The notes under the pieces: generated by a model
What the model saw: only the letters and a program-made list of their open reading frames with translations
The model's database searches: none
Told to the model about the DNA's origin: nothing
Part shown: positions 8,271-15,458 of the stretch, in pieces
Numbering within the stretch: position 1 is the first letter of the stretch
Layout: each line of letters begins with the position of its first letter
Assembly (NCBI GenBank): GCA_019118905.1
Contig: DWYA01000035.1
Location: forward strand, 1 to 27,452
Direction: 5' to 3'
DNA: 27,452 bases
From: Ruthenibacterium avium
GTDB lineage: Bacteria > Bacillota > Clostridia > Oscillospirales > Ruminococcaceae
Translations under genes and position numbers: made by a program

Positions 8271-8299
8271 ATTTTAACCTCATTCGCTGCAAAAATCAA
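8271..8299 (-). promoter_or_regulatory. groESL sigma-A promoter
   Basis: On the minus strand, -35 TTGATT (8294-8299), a 17-bp spacer and -10 TAAAAT (8271-8276), ending 4 bp before CIRCE. A separate AT-rich inverted repeat, CATAAAA around a single base (8310-8324), lies upstream; its role is unknown. Confidence 0.85.
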
Positions 8300-8373
8300 G
8301 GGGGTAAACCATAAAATTTTTATGAAATTTTGCACACAATTTCTTCGACTGCAAAAAACAAACCGCTCACCCG

Positions 8374-9351
8374 TCAAAAACTTGCCTTCTGCACCGTTAC
8401 TTTACTTTTTTCGCAAAGATGTTCCGGCAAAACAAATGCGGCGGCACGTTCCAACGCTTGGACATCCAGCATTTTTTCTCGGCGGCACTCTCCGTCCGCA
8501 TTGACAATGGCGCTTTTCCCGTCACAGGGCTGAATCCGTACATGGCGTGCGCGGTAATGCTGCATAATGGAGCGATACGGTGCTGCCACTTCTGTTCCGT
8601 CGATGTGTTCCCCTTTTTTATATTTCGCAAGCACACCCGCTAAGTGTACACGGCTGATTTTTTTCACCAAAATGACATCCAGCAGACCGTCGTGCAAATC
8701 GGCTTGCGGAGCGGCGCAAAAGCCGCCGCCATAGTAAGAGCCGTTGCACACCGTGGCAATCAGCAAAGTTTCCTCCATCCTTCGGCCATCCAAGTCCACC
8801 AGCATCCGGCGCCCCATTTTGCCGCACAGTCTTTGCAGAATGGACAGATTATAGGCCATGTGACCGCCGCACAGCGGCACACGACGAAAGCGCGGAATTC
8901 CATAGGCAATGTCGGCATCAATTCCAACAGAGCAAATCGCAGCCGACACACCGCGGTGTGTCCGCATCAAGTCAATGACAACCGCATGACCGCGGATAAG
9001 CGCATCCAGATTTAAAAAGTCGCTCTGCGTACCGAAATTTCGGATAAAATCGTTTCCTGAACCGCACGGCACACAGGCAATTTCCGCGTGAGGATTTTTG
9101 GAAAGCCACACACCTTCGGTCACTTCGTTCAGCGTGCCGTCGCCGCCGCACGCATAAATGCGCACCGCGTCTAAACGCTCGGCAAAATCCATCGCCAGTT
9201 CTTTGGCGTGGCCGGGATACTCAGTCACCAAAATTTCATAGTCAATTTCATTGCGCTTTGCCGCTTCAATTAAATCCGGCACCAGATACAGGCCCGCATC
9301 TGCCTTTCCCGAAATCGGATTTACAATAAAAATATGTTTCAATGCTTCCAT
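8374..9351 (-). CDS. Diacylglycerol kinase-family lipid kinase (DagK/YegS-like)
   Basis: 325 residues. Members phosphorylate diacylglycerol or related lipids at the inner face of the membrane. The diacylglycerol kinase catalytic domain is clear: NPISGK (11-16), GGDGTLNE (69-76) and PCGSGNDF (95-102), followed by a C-terminal beta domain containing FCAAPQADLHDGLLDV. The ATG at 9351 is chosen because GGAG lies 8 bases upstream and the protein then begins directly at the first strand; a longer frame to 9441 would add 30 atypical residues. Divergent from the DUF421 gene. The exact lipid substrate cannot be assigned. Confidence 0.93.
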   Translation of the reverse strand: MEALKHIFIVNPISGKADAGLYLVPDLIEAAKRNEIDYEILVTEYPGHAKELAMDFAERLDAVRIYACGGDGTLNEVTEGVWLSKNPHAEIACVPCGSGNDFIRNFGTQSDFLNLDALIRGHAVVIDLMRTHRGVSAAICSVGIDADIAYGIPRFRRVPLCGGHMAYNLSILQRLCGKMGRRMLVDLDGRRMEETLLIATVCNGSYYGGGFCAAPQADLHDGLLDVILVKKISRVHLAGVLAKYKKGEHIDGTEVAAPYRSIMQHYRARHVRIQPCDGKSAIVNADGECRREKMLDVQALERAAAFVLPEHLCEKSKVTVQKASF

Positions 9352-9499
9352 CCTTTCTGCTCCAACCGACTTTTTCAAAGCGGAAAAATTCCACTTGTCT
9401 GGAATGTACCCTATCAGCATAACTTGCTTGCGGACGGTCAAAAATAAAAAACAATCATCCGCTGTATGTTATCCCCTTCATATCGGAAAGGAGTTTTTT

Positions 9500-10201
9500 A
9501 TGGTTATGCGTATTCTTTACACTTCGGTGCTGTCCGTGATTGCCATGTTTATTTTCACAAAAATCGCAGGCAATCGTCAAGTAAGCCAAATGAATCTTTA
9601 TGACTACATCAGCGGCATTACGGTTGGTTCCATTGCCGCTGACCTTGCTATTGACCTCGAAGGCGAATATTGGCCCGCATTAGTCGCCATTGCAGTGTAT
9701 GCCGCTTTTGCATTTTTCATCAATTTTTCCAGCTGCAAATCGGCGCTTTTGCGCAATTTTTTCAACGGAAAGCCCATGATTCTTTTTGAACACGGCAAAC
9801 TTTACGAAAAAAATCTGCTGCACGCCCGCATTGATACCGCTGAATTCTTAACACAGTGCCGCACCGCCGGTTACTTTGATTTGTCTCAGGTGGACACCGC
9901 CATCCTGGAAACCAATGGCCACATCAGCATTTTGCCCAAGGCAGAACATCGCCCGGCCACACCTGCCGACCTCTCCATTTACCCGGACGCAGAGCATCCG
10001 TGCACTACTTTGGTGATGGATGGCCGCATTTTACGCCAGAATTTCAAATTCTGCACGTTAAACGAGACCACCCTGCTTCAAAAGCTGAAACAGCAGGGCT
10101 TTGCGCTGGAGGATGTCTTTCTTGCCACCTGCAACGCCAAACAGGAGATTTTTGTTTGCCCGCGCACCGGTGCGCGCATGGTGCATGAAATGTTTGAATA
10201 A
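9500..10201 (+). CDS. DUF421 (YetF/YcaP-like) membrane protein
   Basis: 233 residues. Three hydrophobic segments (about 5-20, 34-51, 57-76) are followed by a soluble domain with the family pattern FFNGKP-x-x-LFEHGKL (87-101) and then LETNGHISILPK (136-147). DUF421 proteins are widespread in spore-forming Firmicutes, where several paralogues are linked to sporulation or the membrane; the molecular role is not settled. The ATG at 9500 has GGAAAGGAG 6 bases upstream; the frame is open further upstream but that part is the antisense of the neighbouring kinase gene. Divergent from the lipid kinase with 148 bp between them. Confidence 0.88.
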   Translation: MVMRILYTSVLSVIAMFIFTKIAGNRQVSQMNLYDYISGITVGSIAADLAIDLEGEYWPALVAIAVYAAFAFFINFSSCKSALLRNFFNGKPMILFEHGKLYEKNLLHARIDTAEFLTQCRTAGYFDLSQVDTAILETNGHISILPKAEHRPATPADLSIYPDAEHPCTTLVMDGRILRQNFKFCTLNETTLLQKLKQQGFALEDVFLATCNAKQEIFVCPRTGARMVHEMFE

Positions 10202-10381
10202 GCCGAGCCTACCCATTTTAGCTCTATGGTAACATAAAAAGATGCACGGAACAACCCCGCGGAAAATTACCACCGGCCTCTTTTGCGAAAAGTGTTGTTT
10301 TTTCTTATCTGTAAACAATGCAGAACTGAGAACAAACTCCAGTTTAAATACACCTATAAGTTAACTATATGAACTTTTAAA

Positions 10382-10414
10382 TGCTTATCAAGTAAGCAGT
10401 AAAGCCCCTATACT
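10382..10414 (+). promoter_or_regulatory. Promoter with overlapping inverted repeat upstream of XRE gene
   Basis: Proposed -35 TTATCA (10385-10390), an 18-bp spacer and -10 TATACT (10409-10414). A 6-bp inverted repeat TGCTTA-N5-TAAGCA (10382-10398) lies over the -35, a position suited to repressor binding. Autoregulation by the XRE protein is a guess. The remainder of 10202-10440 shows nothing I can assign. Confidence 0.5.
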
Positions 10415-10440
10415 AAAACCAAAGAATAGGTGGTGGGGAT

Positions 10441-10773
10441 ATGAATTCGGAAGATTTAGCAAAAATTGGTGCGCGCATTGCCCGGCGCCGCAAGGAATTA
10501 AACTTGATGCAAGAGCAGGTGGCAGAGCGTATGAATACTTCCATTCAAATGCTTTCCAACATCGAAAGAGGCAAAAAAGCAATCAAAATTGAAAATCTGC
10601 TGAAATTGTGCAGCATTCTAAAAAACAGCACCGATTATCTCTTAATCGGACAGCATACCGCCCAGGATTGCAGCGGCTTGGCCGGTAAAATTTCGCAATT
10701 GACCCCGTCTGATTATCAAATGATTGAAATGCTGGTTGATTACCGTTTAAAAGAAACCCGGAAACATTCTTGA
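10441..10773 (+). CDS. XRE-family helix-turn-helix transcriptional regulator
   Basis: 110 residues. The N-terminal HTH_3 domain (about residues 8-62) has the classic pattern IGARIARRRKELNL, then QEQVAERM, then QMLSNIERGKKAIKIENLLKL. The C-terminal 45 residues form a short helical tail (TPSDYQMIEMLVDYRLKE), perhaps for dimerisation. Family members act as small DNA-binding repressors. A purine-rich site (AGGTGGTGGGG) precedes the ATG. It is 239 bp from the DUF421 gene on the same strand and has its own likely promoter, so its target is unknown. It faces the rubrerythrin gene across two terminators. Confidence 0.9.
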   Translation: MNSEDLAKIGARIARRRKELNLMQEQVAERMNTSIQMLSNIERGKKAIKIENLLKLCSILKNSTDYLLIGQHTAQDCSGLAGKISQLTPSDYQMIEMLVDYRLKETRKHS

Positions 10774-10831
10774 TTAGCTTTCTCAACGGTTAAAATTTTC
10801 AGCTTTTTTCGCACAAACAAATTGACGGCAT

Positions 10832-10889
10832 CAAAAAAATCCGAAATCTTTTTGAGAAAAACACACTCAAAGAGATTTCGGATTTTTTG
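10832..10889. terminator. Bidirectional terminator between XRE gene and rubrerythrin
   Basis: Long near-perfect inverted repeat of about 24 bp per arm, beginning with an A-run and ending with a T-run, so it can terminate transcripts from either side. It lies 58 bp after the XRE stop. Confidence 0.88.
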
Positions 10890-10911
10890 TTTACACGAGA
10901 AGATCAAAGCA

Positions 10912-10941
10912 CAAAACGCCTGCCGAAAGGCAGACGTTTTG
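10912..10941 (-). terminator. Terminator of rubrerythrin gene
   Basis: A 13-bp stem with one G-U pair in the minus-strand transcript and a 4-base loop, starting 16 bp after the rubrerythrin stop. The distal arm ends in GTTTTG followed by TGCTTTG, a modest U-rich tail. Confidence 0.72.
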
Positions 10942-10957
10942 CGTTTGTCGCTTGTAA

Positions 10958-11500
10958 TTAGCCGAAGTAACGAGCCAACAGGCCAGCGAAAGCCTTGCCG
11001 TGACGAGCCTCGTCGCGAGCCATCTCGTGAACAGTGTCGTGGATTGCATCCAGACCCAGCTCTTTTGCCTTCTTAGCCAGAGCAGTCTTACCAGCGGTTG
11101 CACCGTTCTCAGCCTCTACGCGCATCTCGAGGTTTTTCTTGGTGGAGTCGGTAACCACTTCGCCCAGCAGCTCAGCAAACTTGGAAGCGTGCTCTGCCTC
11201 TTCGTAAGCAGCCTTCTCCCAGTACAGGCCGATCTCGGGATAGCCCTCGCGGTGTGCTACACGAGCCATTGCCAAGTACATACCAACCTCAGTGCACTCG
11301 CCCATGAAGTTCTCACGCAGACCCTGGATGATCTCCTCATCAACGCCCTTTGCCACGCCAACAACGTGCTCGGAAGCCCAAGTCATGTCGCCTTTTTGCT
11401 CGGTGAACTTCTCAGCGGGAGCTTTGCAGATGGGGCAGAACTCAGGTGCTGCGTCGCCTTCGTGAACATAACCGCATACGGTGCAAACAAACTTTGCCAT
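10958..11500 (-). CDS. rbr: Reverse rubrerythrin (N-terminal rubredoxin plus diiron domain)
   Basis: 180 residues. Rubrerythrins reduce hydrogen peroxide in the cytoplasm of anaerobes. The domain order is reversed compared with classical rubrerythrin: rubredoxin Fe(Cys)4 site first (C6-x2-C9 and C22-x2-C25), then the ferritin-like diiron domain with E68, E71, the E101-x2-H104 motif, E129, E159 and E164-x2-H167. This is the reverse rubrerythrin arrangement described in clostridia. The ATG at 11500 is chosen because GGAGG lies 8 bases upstream; in-frame starts at 11506 and 11524 are too close to or upstream of that site. It is monocistronic, with its own very strong promoter and terminator. Confidence 0.95.
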   Translation of the reverse strand: MAKFVCTVCGYVHEGDAAPEFCPICKAPAEKFTEQKGDMTWASEHVVGVAKGVDEEIIQGLRENFMGECTEVGMYLAMARVAHREGYPEIGLYWEKAAYEEAEHASKFAELLGEVVTDSTKKNLEMRVEAENGATAGKTALAKKAKELGLDAIHDTVHEMARDEARHGKAFAGLLARYFG

Positions 11501-11588
11501 TTTCATTACCTCCAAAACATTCATAACTTTTTTATTTTTTCATCTATCTGTTCTCATCGAACTGACAGCCTTCCTGCTGTCTGATGCT

Positions 11589-11617
11589 ATTATAGCGCAG
11601 GTTGTTAATAATGTCAA
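11589..11617 (-). promoter_or_regulatory. Perfect-consensus sigma-A promoter of rubrerythrin
   Basis: On the minus strand, -35 TTGACA (11612-11617), exactly 17 bp, then -10 TATAAT (11589-11594). All 12 positions match consensus. The leader to the ATG is about 80 bases. Confidence 0.92.
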
Positions 11618-11619
11618 GT

Positions 11620-11646
11620 GTTTATTGATAATTTTTATCAATAAAC
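11620..11646. promoter_or_regulatory. Fur/PerR-like palindrome next to rubrerythrin promoter
   Basis: Perfect 27-bp inverted repeat with 12-bp arms (GTTTATTGATAA) around TTT. Its centre, 11626-11640, reads TGATAAT-T-TTTATCA, one mismatch from the Fur-type 7-1-7 consensus TGATAAT-N-ATTATCA. It ends 2 bp from the -35 box, and its other end lies 5 bp past the stop codon of the Gx gene. Binding by PerR or Fur is inferred. It could instead serve as a weak terminator, but it is AT-only and lacks a T-run on the relevant strand. Confidence 0.6.
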
Positions 11647-11651
11647 TTTTT

Positions 11652-12158
11652 TCAACCTTTTTCGCAGCGCTTCCATAAGCGCTGTGTCTGCTGAAATACC
11701 CAAAACGTCAGCGTTCCCATACATAAACCGGAAATCAGCAGAACAGGTGCATAATAGAAGGCGTATCCGCTTTGAACAAACAAAATGGACAGCGCGGCAA
11801 GCTGCCCAATATTATGCAGCAGCGCCCCTGTTACAGAGAGCATCCATTCGGTTCCGTGCAGCCGTTTTACCGCCAGCATTCCGCCCAAAGCACACAAGCC
11901 GCCGCATAAGCTCAGCACGGCTGCCATCGGCCCTTGCACCATCAGCACAAACGCAGCTTTCAACAGCGTCAACACCGCCGCGCAAGCACCGCCCATGGCA
12001 AATATGGCATACATGACCACCACATTTGCCAGCCCAGGCTTTATGCCCGGCGCCAAGCCAAGCAGCGGCGTCACCTGGCTTTCCAAAAAAGAAAACGCCA
12101 TGGCCAGCGCAAACAGCAGCCCCAAACGGGCAATTTTTTGCGTTGAGAACTGCTTCAT
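11652..12158 (-). CDS. Gx transporter family protein (heptaprenyl diphosphate synthase component I-like)
   Basis: 168 residues, very hydrophobic with about five membrane segments. The sequence LAPGIKPGLANVVVMYA (about 35-51) and the Gly/Ala-rich helices match the Hpre_diP_synt_I / Gx family, which resembles ECF transporter substrate-binding components. The actual substrate is not known; the older name as a prenyl synthase subunit is probably misleading for many members. Its start codon overlaps the apbE stop by 4 bp (ATGA), so the two are translationally coupled. A Gx-ApbE pair often occurs with flavin or quinone-linked membrane redox genes, but no such partner is in this window. Confidence 0.87.
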   Translation of the reverse strand: MKQFSTQKIARLGLLFALAMAFSFLESQVTPLLGLAPGIKPGLANVVVMYAIFAMGGACAAVLTLLKAAFVLMVQGPMAAVLSLCGGLCALGGMLAVKRLHGTEWMLSVTGALLHNIGQLAALSILFVQSGYAFYYAPVLLISGLCMGTLTFWVFQQTQRLWKRCEKG

Positions 12159-13186
12159 GCCGCGTCCTCCTCAATCCACTCGACAGAATACATGCTTTCC
12201 TTTCCGTTTTCCCAGCGAAAGGTGTCTTGCAGCGCCTGGGAAACATACAATACGTTGTCAGTCGAAAGAGCAAGCGCTTTCCCCCCTTGGCGCATGTAGG
12301 AAAGCGCCCGATCCAGCCCGCCTACATACAAAGCGGTAGAATAAAAGTCCGCCTCCATCCCGCTTTCGCACACAATGCCGACGGCCTGCAAATCACTTTC
12401 CACCGGCGCAGCGGTTTTGGGGTCAAAAATATGGGCATAGCGTTTGCCGTCGGCTTCAAAAAAGCGTTCGTAACCGCCGGATACTGCAATTACTTCGTCG
12501 TAAAGCTCAAACGACACCAGCGCACTGCCTTGCCCTTCGGCTGGGTCGCGAAACCCCACGCGAAACGCCTGTCCGTCCGGCTTTCGGCCCACTGCCATCA
12601 GATTGCCTCCCAAATCGAACAGCGCCCCTGTCACCTGTTCCTTTTCGTAAACTTCGCGCACCACGTCACACGCCGCACCCTTGGCAATGCCGCCCAGGTC
12701 TAGCCCCTGGCCCTCTTTTTCCAGCTGCACCGTTCCATCTTCCAGCAGCTGCAATGCGCTGTCATCTACCAGCGCAAGCAGCTCGGCGCGCTCCTCGCTT
12801 GGCACAACGCGCGGCGACTCTGTATAAACGCCCCATGCCAGCGTCACGGGCGCCATGGTTAAAGCAAAGCAATCTTCATACCCCTGCTCCAAGCGAAGGG
12901 CGTTTTGTAAAAAGTGGTACATTTCCTGTGAAACCTGAACCGGCTCTTTGCCCGCTGCATCGTTGATTGCTTTTACTTCGCTTTGAGAGCGATACAGCGA
13001 ATATTGGTTTTCAAAGTCTGTCAGCATTTGCTGCACCTTTTCGCAAACTTCCTGCGGATTTTTGGCCCAAACGGTCTGCGATACAATCGTACTCATCGCA
13101 TAGTTTGTTGTATTCGCCTGTTGAACACTGCACCCCGCAGCCAAGCAAACCATTCCCAGCACAGCTGCCGCTTTGCCTATTTTCAT
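12155..13186 (-). CDS. apbE: FAD:protein FMN transferase, lipoprotein (ApbE)
   Basis: 343 residues. ApbE attaches FMN from FAD to a threonine of exported flavoproteins, such as RnfG/RnfD or FMN-binding domain proteins, and acts outside the membrane. An N-terminal signal peptide ends in a lipobox-like LAAGC with Cys19. Family motifs present: YAMSTIVSQ (the T-x-M-G-T-like block, about 29-37), LDLGGIAKGAACD, GALFDLGGN and YAHIFDPKTAAPV (the last near the metal/FAD site). The ATG at 13186 has AGAGGG 5 bases upstream. First gene of a two-gene operon with the Gx protein. The flavoprotein substrate is not in the window. Confidence 0.95.
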   Translation of the reverse strand: MKIGKAAAVLGMVCLAAGCSVQQANTTNYAMSTIVSQTVWAKNPQEVCEKVQQMLTDFENQYSLYRSQSEVKAINDAAGKEPVQVSQEMYHFLQNALRLEQGYEDCFALTMAPVTLAWGVYTESPRVVPSEERAELLALVDDSALQLLEDGTVQLEKEGQGLDLGGIAKGAACDVVREVYEKEQVTGALFDLGGNLMAVGRKPDGQAFRVGFRDPAEGQGSALVSFELYDEVIAVSGGYERFFEADGKRYAHIFDPKTAAPVESDLQAVGIVCESGMEADFYSTALYVGGLDRALSYMRQGGKALALSTDNVLYVSQALQDTFRWENGKESMYSVEWIEEDAA

Positions 13187-13256
13187 TCGTTCCCTCTTTT
13201 CTATTGTATGGTTGTGTTATGGGCAAAGCCCTCTCTTTTGCACTTTTCAAGCTTTG

Positions 13257-13285
13257 ATTGTAGAAGAAAGCACCGCCCCTGTCAA
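13257..13285 (-). promoter_or_regulatory. apbE operon sigma-A promoter
   Basis: On the minus strand, -35 TTGACA (13280-13285), 17-bp spacer, -10 TACAAT (13257-13262), 11 of 12 positions at consensus. It lies about 70 bp before the apbE ATG. Confidence 0.85.
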
Positions 13286-13360
13286 GAATCCTGTGCAATC
13301 TTCCCTGCGTCTTATGCGTATGTGTATAAAAGGTAAAAAAGCGGGCGATGCTTTGAAAAA

Positions 13361-13392
13361 GCCTTGAAAATCAAGGCCGCTTCGTGTAAAAT
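13361..13392 (+). promoter_or_regulatory. Promoter of DUF4358 gene with overlapping inverted repeat
   Basis: -35 TTGAAA (13364-13369), 17-bp spacer, -10 TAAAAT (13387-13392). The -35 lies inside a perfect inverted repeat GCCTTGA-N3-TCAAGGC (13361-13377), which could be an operator. The leader to the ATG is about 45 bases. Confidence 0.65.
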
Positions 13393-13443
13393 AACTTTAT
13401 ATATGAAAAAAGGAAACTTTTTCTCAGAAAGGAACTGTGTGCT

Positions 13444-13923
13444 ATGAAACGTTTTTTTGCCGCTTTGTTTTCCGTTTGTCTGATGGGTATCGCGCTGGTG
13501 GGCTGCTCGGGCTCCTCGGCAAACTATAATGTGTCCGATGTCGCAAGCTCGGTTGCCGCCGTGTGCAATATTCAAAACCCGTCGGATTATACCGCCGATG
13601 ACCTCACCTTTACCGTCAGCATTCCCGCTGAACTGTACGAGGAGTTTGCCGGTCAGTACACCACAGTGAACGGCCAGTCCGGCGCCGTTCTGGTGGTAAA
13701 AGCCGCTTCCGGCAAAGTAGACGATGTGAAAGCCGCTATGGAGGCTTACCGCGATGGCCTTGTGGCTCAGTTTGAAACCTATAAAGAAGATTTCCCCGTC
13801 GGATACGAACAGAACAAGCAGGGCCGTGTGGTCACCAAGGGCGACTACGCCGTGATGGCACTGGCTGGCGCTGATGTCAACTATGATGACGTCGATAAGG
13901 CAATCGACGAAGCGCTGAAATAA
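13444..13923 (+). CDS. DUF4358-family lipoprotein
   Basis: 159 residues. A signal peptide with lipobox LVGC (Cys21) indicates a lipid-anchored protein on the outer face of the membrane. The mature part is a small alpha/beta domain matching DUF4358 in pattern (VYNIQNPSDYT-like segment, then AVLVVKAASGKVDDVKAAMEAYRDGLVAQFETY, then GRVVTKGDYAVMALAG). The function of DUF4358 is unknown; I recall it recurring next to MBOAT and DHHW genes in Clostridia, as here. The AAAGGA site is about 10 bases before the ATG. A strong hairpin separates it from the MBOAT gene, so it may be made in excess over its partners. Confidence 0.85.
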   Translation: MKRFFAALFSVCLMGIALVGCSGSSANYNVSDVASSVAAVCNIQNPSDYTADDLTFTVSIPAELYEEFAGQYTTVNGQSGAVLVVKAASGKVDDVKAAMEAYRDGLVAQFETYKEDFPVGYEQNKQGRVVTKGDYAVMALAGADVNYDDVDKAIDEALK

Positions 13924-13946
13924 AGCTTGTTTGATCAAATTCTGCC

Positions 13947-13983
13947 AAATCCCCGCAAAAACGCATGTTTTTGCGGGGATTTT
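13947..13983 (+). terminator. Hairpin terminator/attenuator between DUF4358 and MBOAT genes
   Basis: Perfect 16-bp stem (13947-13962 with 13967-13982), GCAT loop, ending in a short T-run. It lies 23 bp after the DUF4358 stop and 54 bp before the MBOAT start. Partial readthrough would set the lipoprotein to enzyme ratio. Confidence 0.82.
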
Positions 13984-14036
13984 ATGACAGCGCTTTTTCA
14001 TGCTGTGCGCATTTTCGCATAAAGGAGTATCCTTCC

Positions 14037-15446
14037 ATGGTTTTTAGTACAATTTTATTTGTCTTTCGGTTTTTGCCCATCACGCTGGCACTGTATTACC
14101 TTGCGCCGGGCAAATGGAAAAACACGGTTTTGTTTCTGTGCAGCTTGGTATTTTATTCCTGGGGCGAAGTTCTCTTGTTCCCGGTGATGGCCGCCGCCAT
14201 TCTGATCAACTACACCGCCGGTCTCGCCATCGAAAAGTTTGCCGACAACGTCAAGCTGAAAAAAGCCTTTTTAATTTACAGCATTGTAGGCAGCCTTGGT
14301 ATGCTTGGCTTTTTTAAATACACCAACTTTTTCATCCACAACATTGACGCGCTCACCGGCGCTTCCATTCCGACGCTGGATTGGATTGTCCTGCCGCTGG
14401 GTATTAGCTTTTACACCTTCCAAACCATGAGCTATTCCATCGACGTTTACCGCGGCGATGTGAAAGCCGAACGAAATATCATTGATTTCGGCGCATACGT
14501 TGTCATGTTCCCGCAGCTGATTGCCGGGCCAATCGTCAAGTACCGCGATGTGTCCGACCGTTTACATGTATATCATCAGCGCGTCACCTTAGACCGTGTG
14601 GACGAAGGCATTTCCCTCTTTATTTTCGGTTTGGCGAAAAAAGTGCTTTTGGCAGACGGCATTTCCAAGCTTTGGTATGATATTGTCGGCCAAAGCAGCG
14701 CAGACGCTTCCATCGGGCTTTCCAACGCTTCTACCCCGCTGGTTTGGCTTGGCATTTTGGCGTACTCGCTGCAAATTTACTTCGATTTTTCCGGCTATTC
14801 TATGATGGGCATCGGCATGGGCAAGATGCTGGGCTTTGATTTTCCCGACAACTTCAATCTGCCCTACATTTCCAAAAGCATCACCGAGTTTTGGCGCCGC
14901 TGGCACATGACGCTTTCCAGCTGGTTCCGCGAGTATGTGTATATTCCGCTGGGCGGCAACCGTCTGGGGATGCGCCGCCAGCTGTTTAATATCGCCGTCG
15001 TATGGTTTTTAACCGGCTTTTGGCACGGCGCAAACTGGAACTTTATTTTCTGGGGCGTTTATTACTGCATTCTTCTGATGATTGAAAAGCTGTGGCTCCT
15101 GCCCCACTTGAAAAAAGGCCGTGTTTGGCCGCATATTTACACCATGGTGCTTGTTGTCATCGGCTGGGCGCTGTTTGTCGGCAGCGACTACGGCGTGTCG
15201 CTCGACGTTTTGCTGCAAAAAATGTTTGTGCCCTCGGGCGGCGTTTCTGCGCTTTATTATCTGCGCAATTACGGCGTGCTTCTCGTGGTCAGCATTCTGG
15301 CCTGTACCCCGCTCACCACAAAGATTTATGCGTTTTTAAAGCGTCATGTCGCCGTGCGCGGGTTGGTGCTTGCCGTGGTTTTCTTGATTACAGTAGCCTA
15401 TATGGTGGATGCCACCAACAGCCCGTTTTTGTATTTCCGTTTCTGA
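14037..15446 (+). CDS. MBOAT-family O-acyltransferase (AlgI/DltB-like)
   Basis: 469 residues with about ten or more membrane segments. MBOAT proteins of this class carry acetyl or acyl groups across the membrane for O-acylation of exported polymers. The key motifs are present: FPQLIAGPIVKY (158-169), FWRRWHMTLSSWFREYVYIP (285-304, with His290) and the invariant histidine in TGFWHGANWNF (326-336, His330), which corresponds to the catalytic His of AlgI. The ATG at 14037 has AGGAG 9 bases upstream; the frame is open upstream but runs back into the terminator. The DHHW gene follows after 12 bp, forming an AlgI-AlgX/J-like pair. Confidence 0.95.
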   Translation: MVFSTILFVFRFLPITLALYYLAPGKWKNTVLFLCSLVFYSWGEVLLFPVMAAAILINYTAGLAIEKFADNVKLKKAFLIYSIVGSLGMLGFFKYTNFFIHNIDALTGASIPTLDWIVLPLGISFYTFQTMSYSIDVYRGDVKAERNIIDFGAYVVMFPQLIAGPIVKYRDVSDRLHVYHQRVTLDRVDEGISLFIFGLAKKVLLADGISKLWYDIVGQSSADASIGLSNASTPLVWLGILAYSLQIYFDFSGYSMMGIGMGKMLGFDFPDNFNLPYISKSITEFWRRWHMTLSSWFREYVYIPLGGNRLGMRRQLFNIAVVWFLTGFWHGANWNFIFWGVYYCILLMIEKLWLLPHLKKGRVWPHIYTMVLVVIGWALFVGSDYGVSLDVLLQKMFVPSGGVSALYYLRNYGVLLVVSILACTPLTTKIYAFLKRHVAVRGLVLAVVFLITVAYMVDATNSPFLYFRF

Positions 15447-15458
15447 GGAGGAGAAAAA

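Noticed and set aside
10202..10320. Terminator after the DUF421 gene
   Set aside because: Only a weak CTTTT-GCG-AAAAG stem with a later T-run is visible; too short to call.
12026..12703. Plus-strand open frame (225 codons) opposite apbE and the Gx gene
   Set aside because: Overlaps two clearly real genes on the other strand and shows no domain.
13312..14001. Minus-strand open frame opposite the DUF4358 gene
   Set aside because: Runs through two promoters and a terminator and is antisense to a lipoprotein gene with a clear signal peptide and its own promoter.
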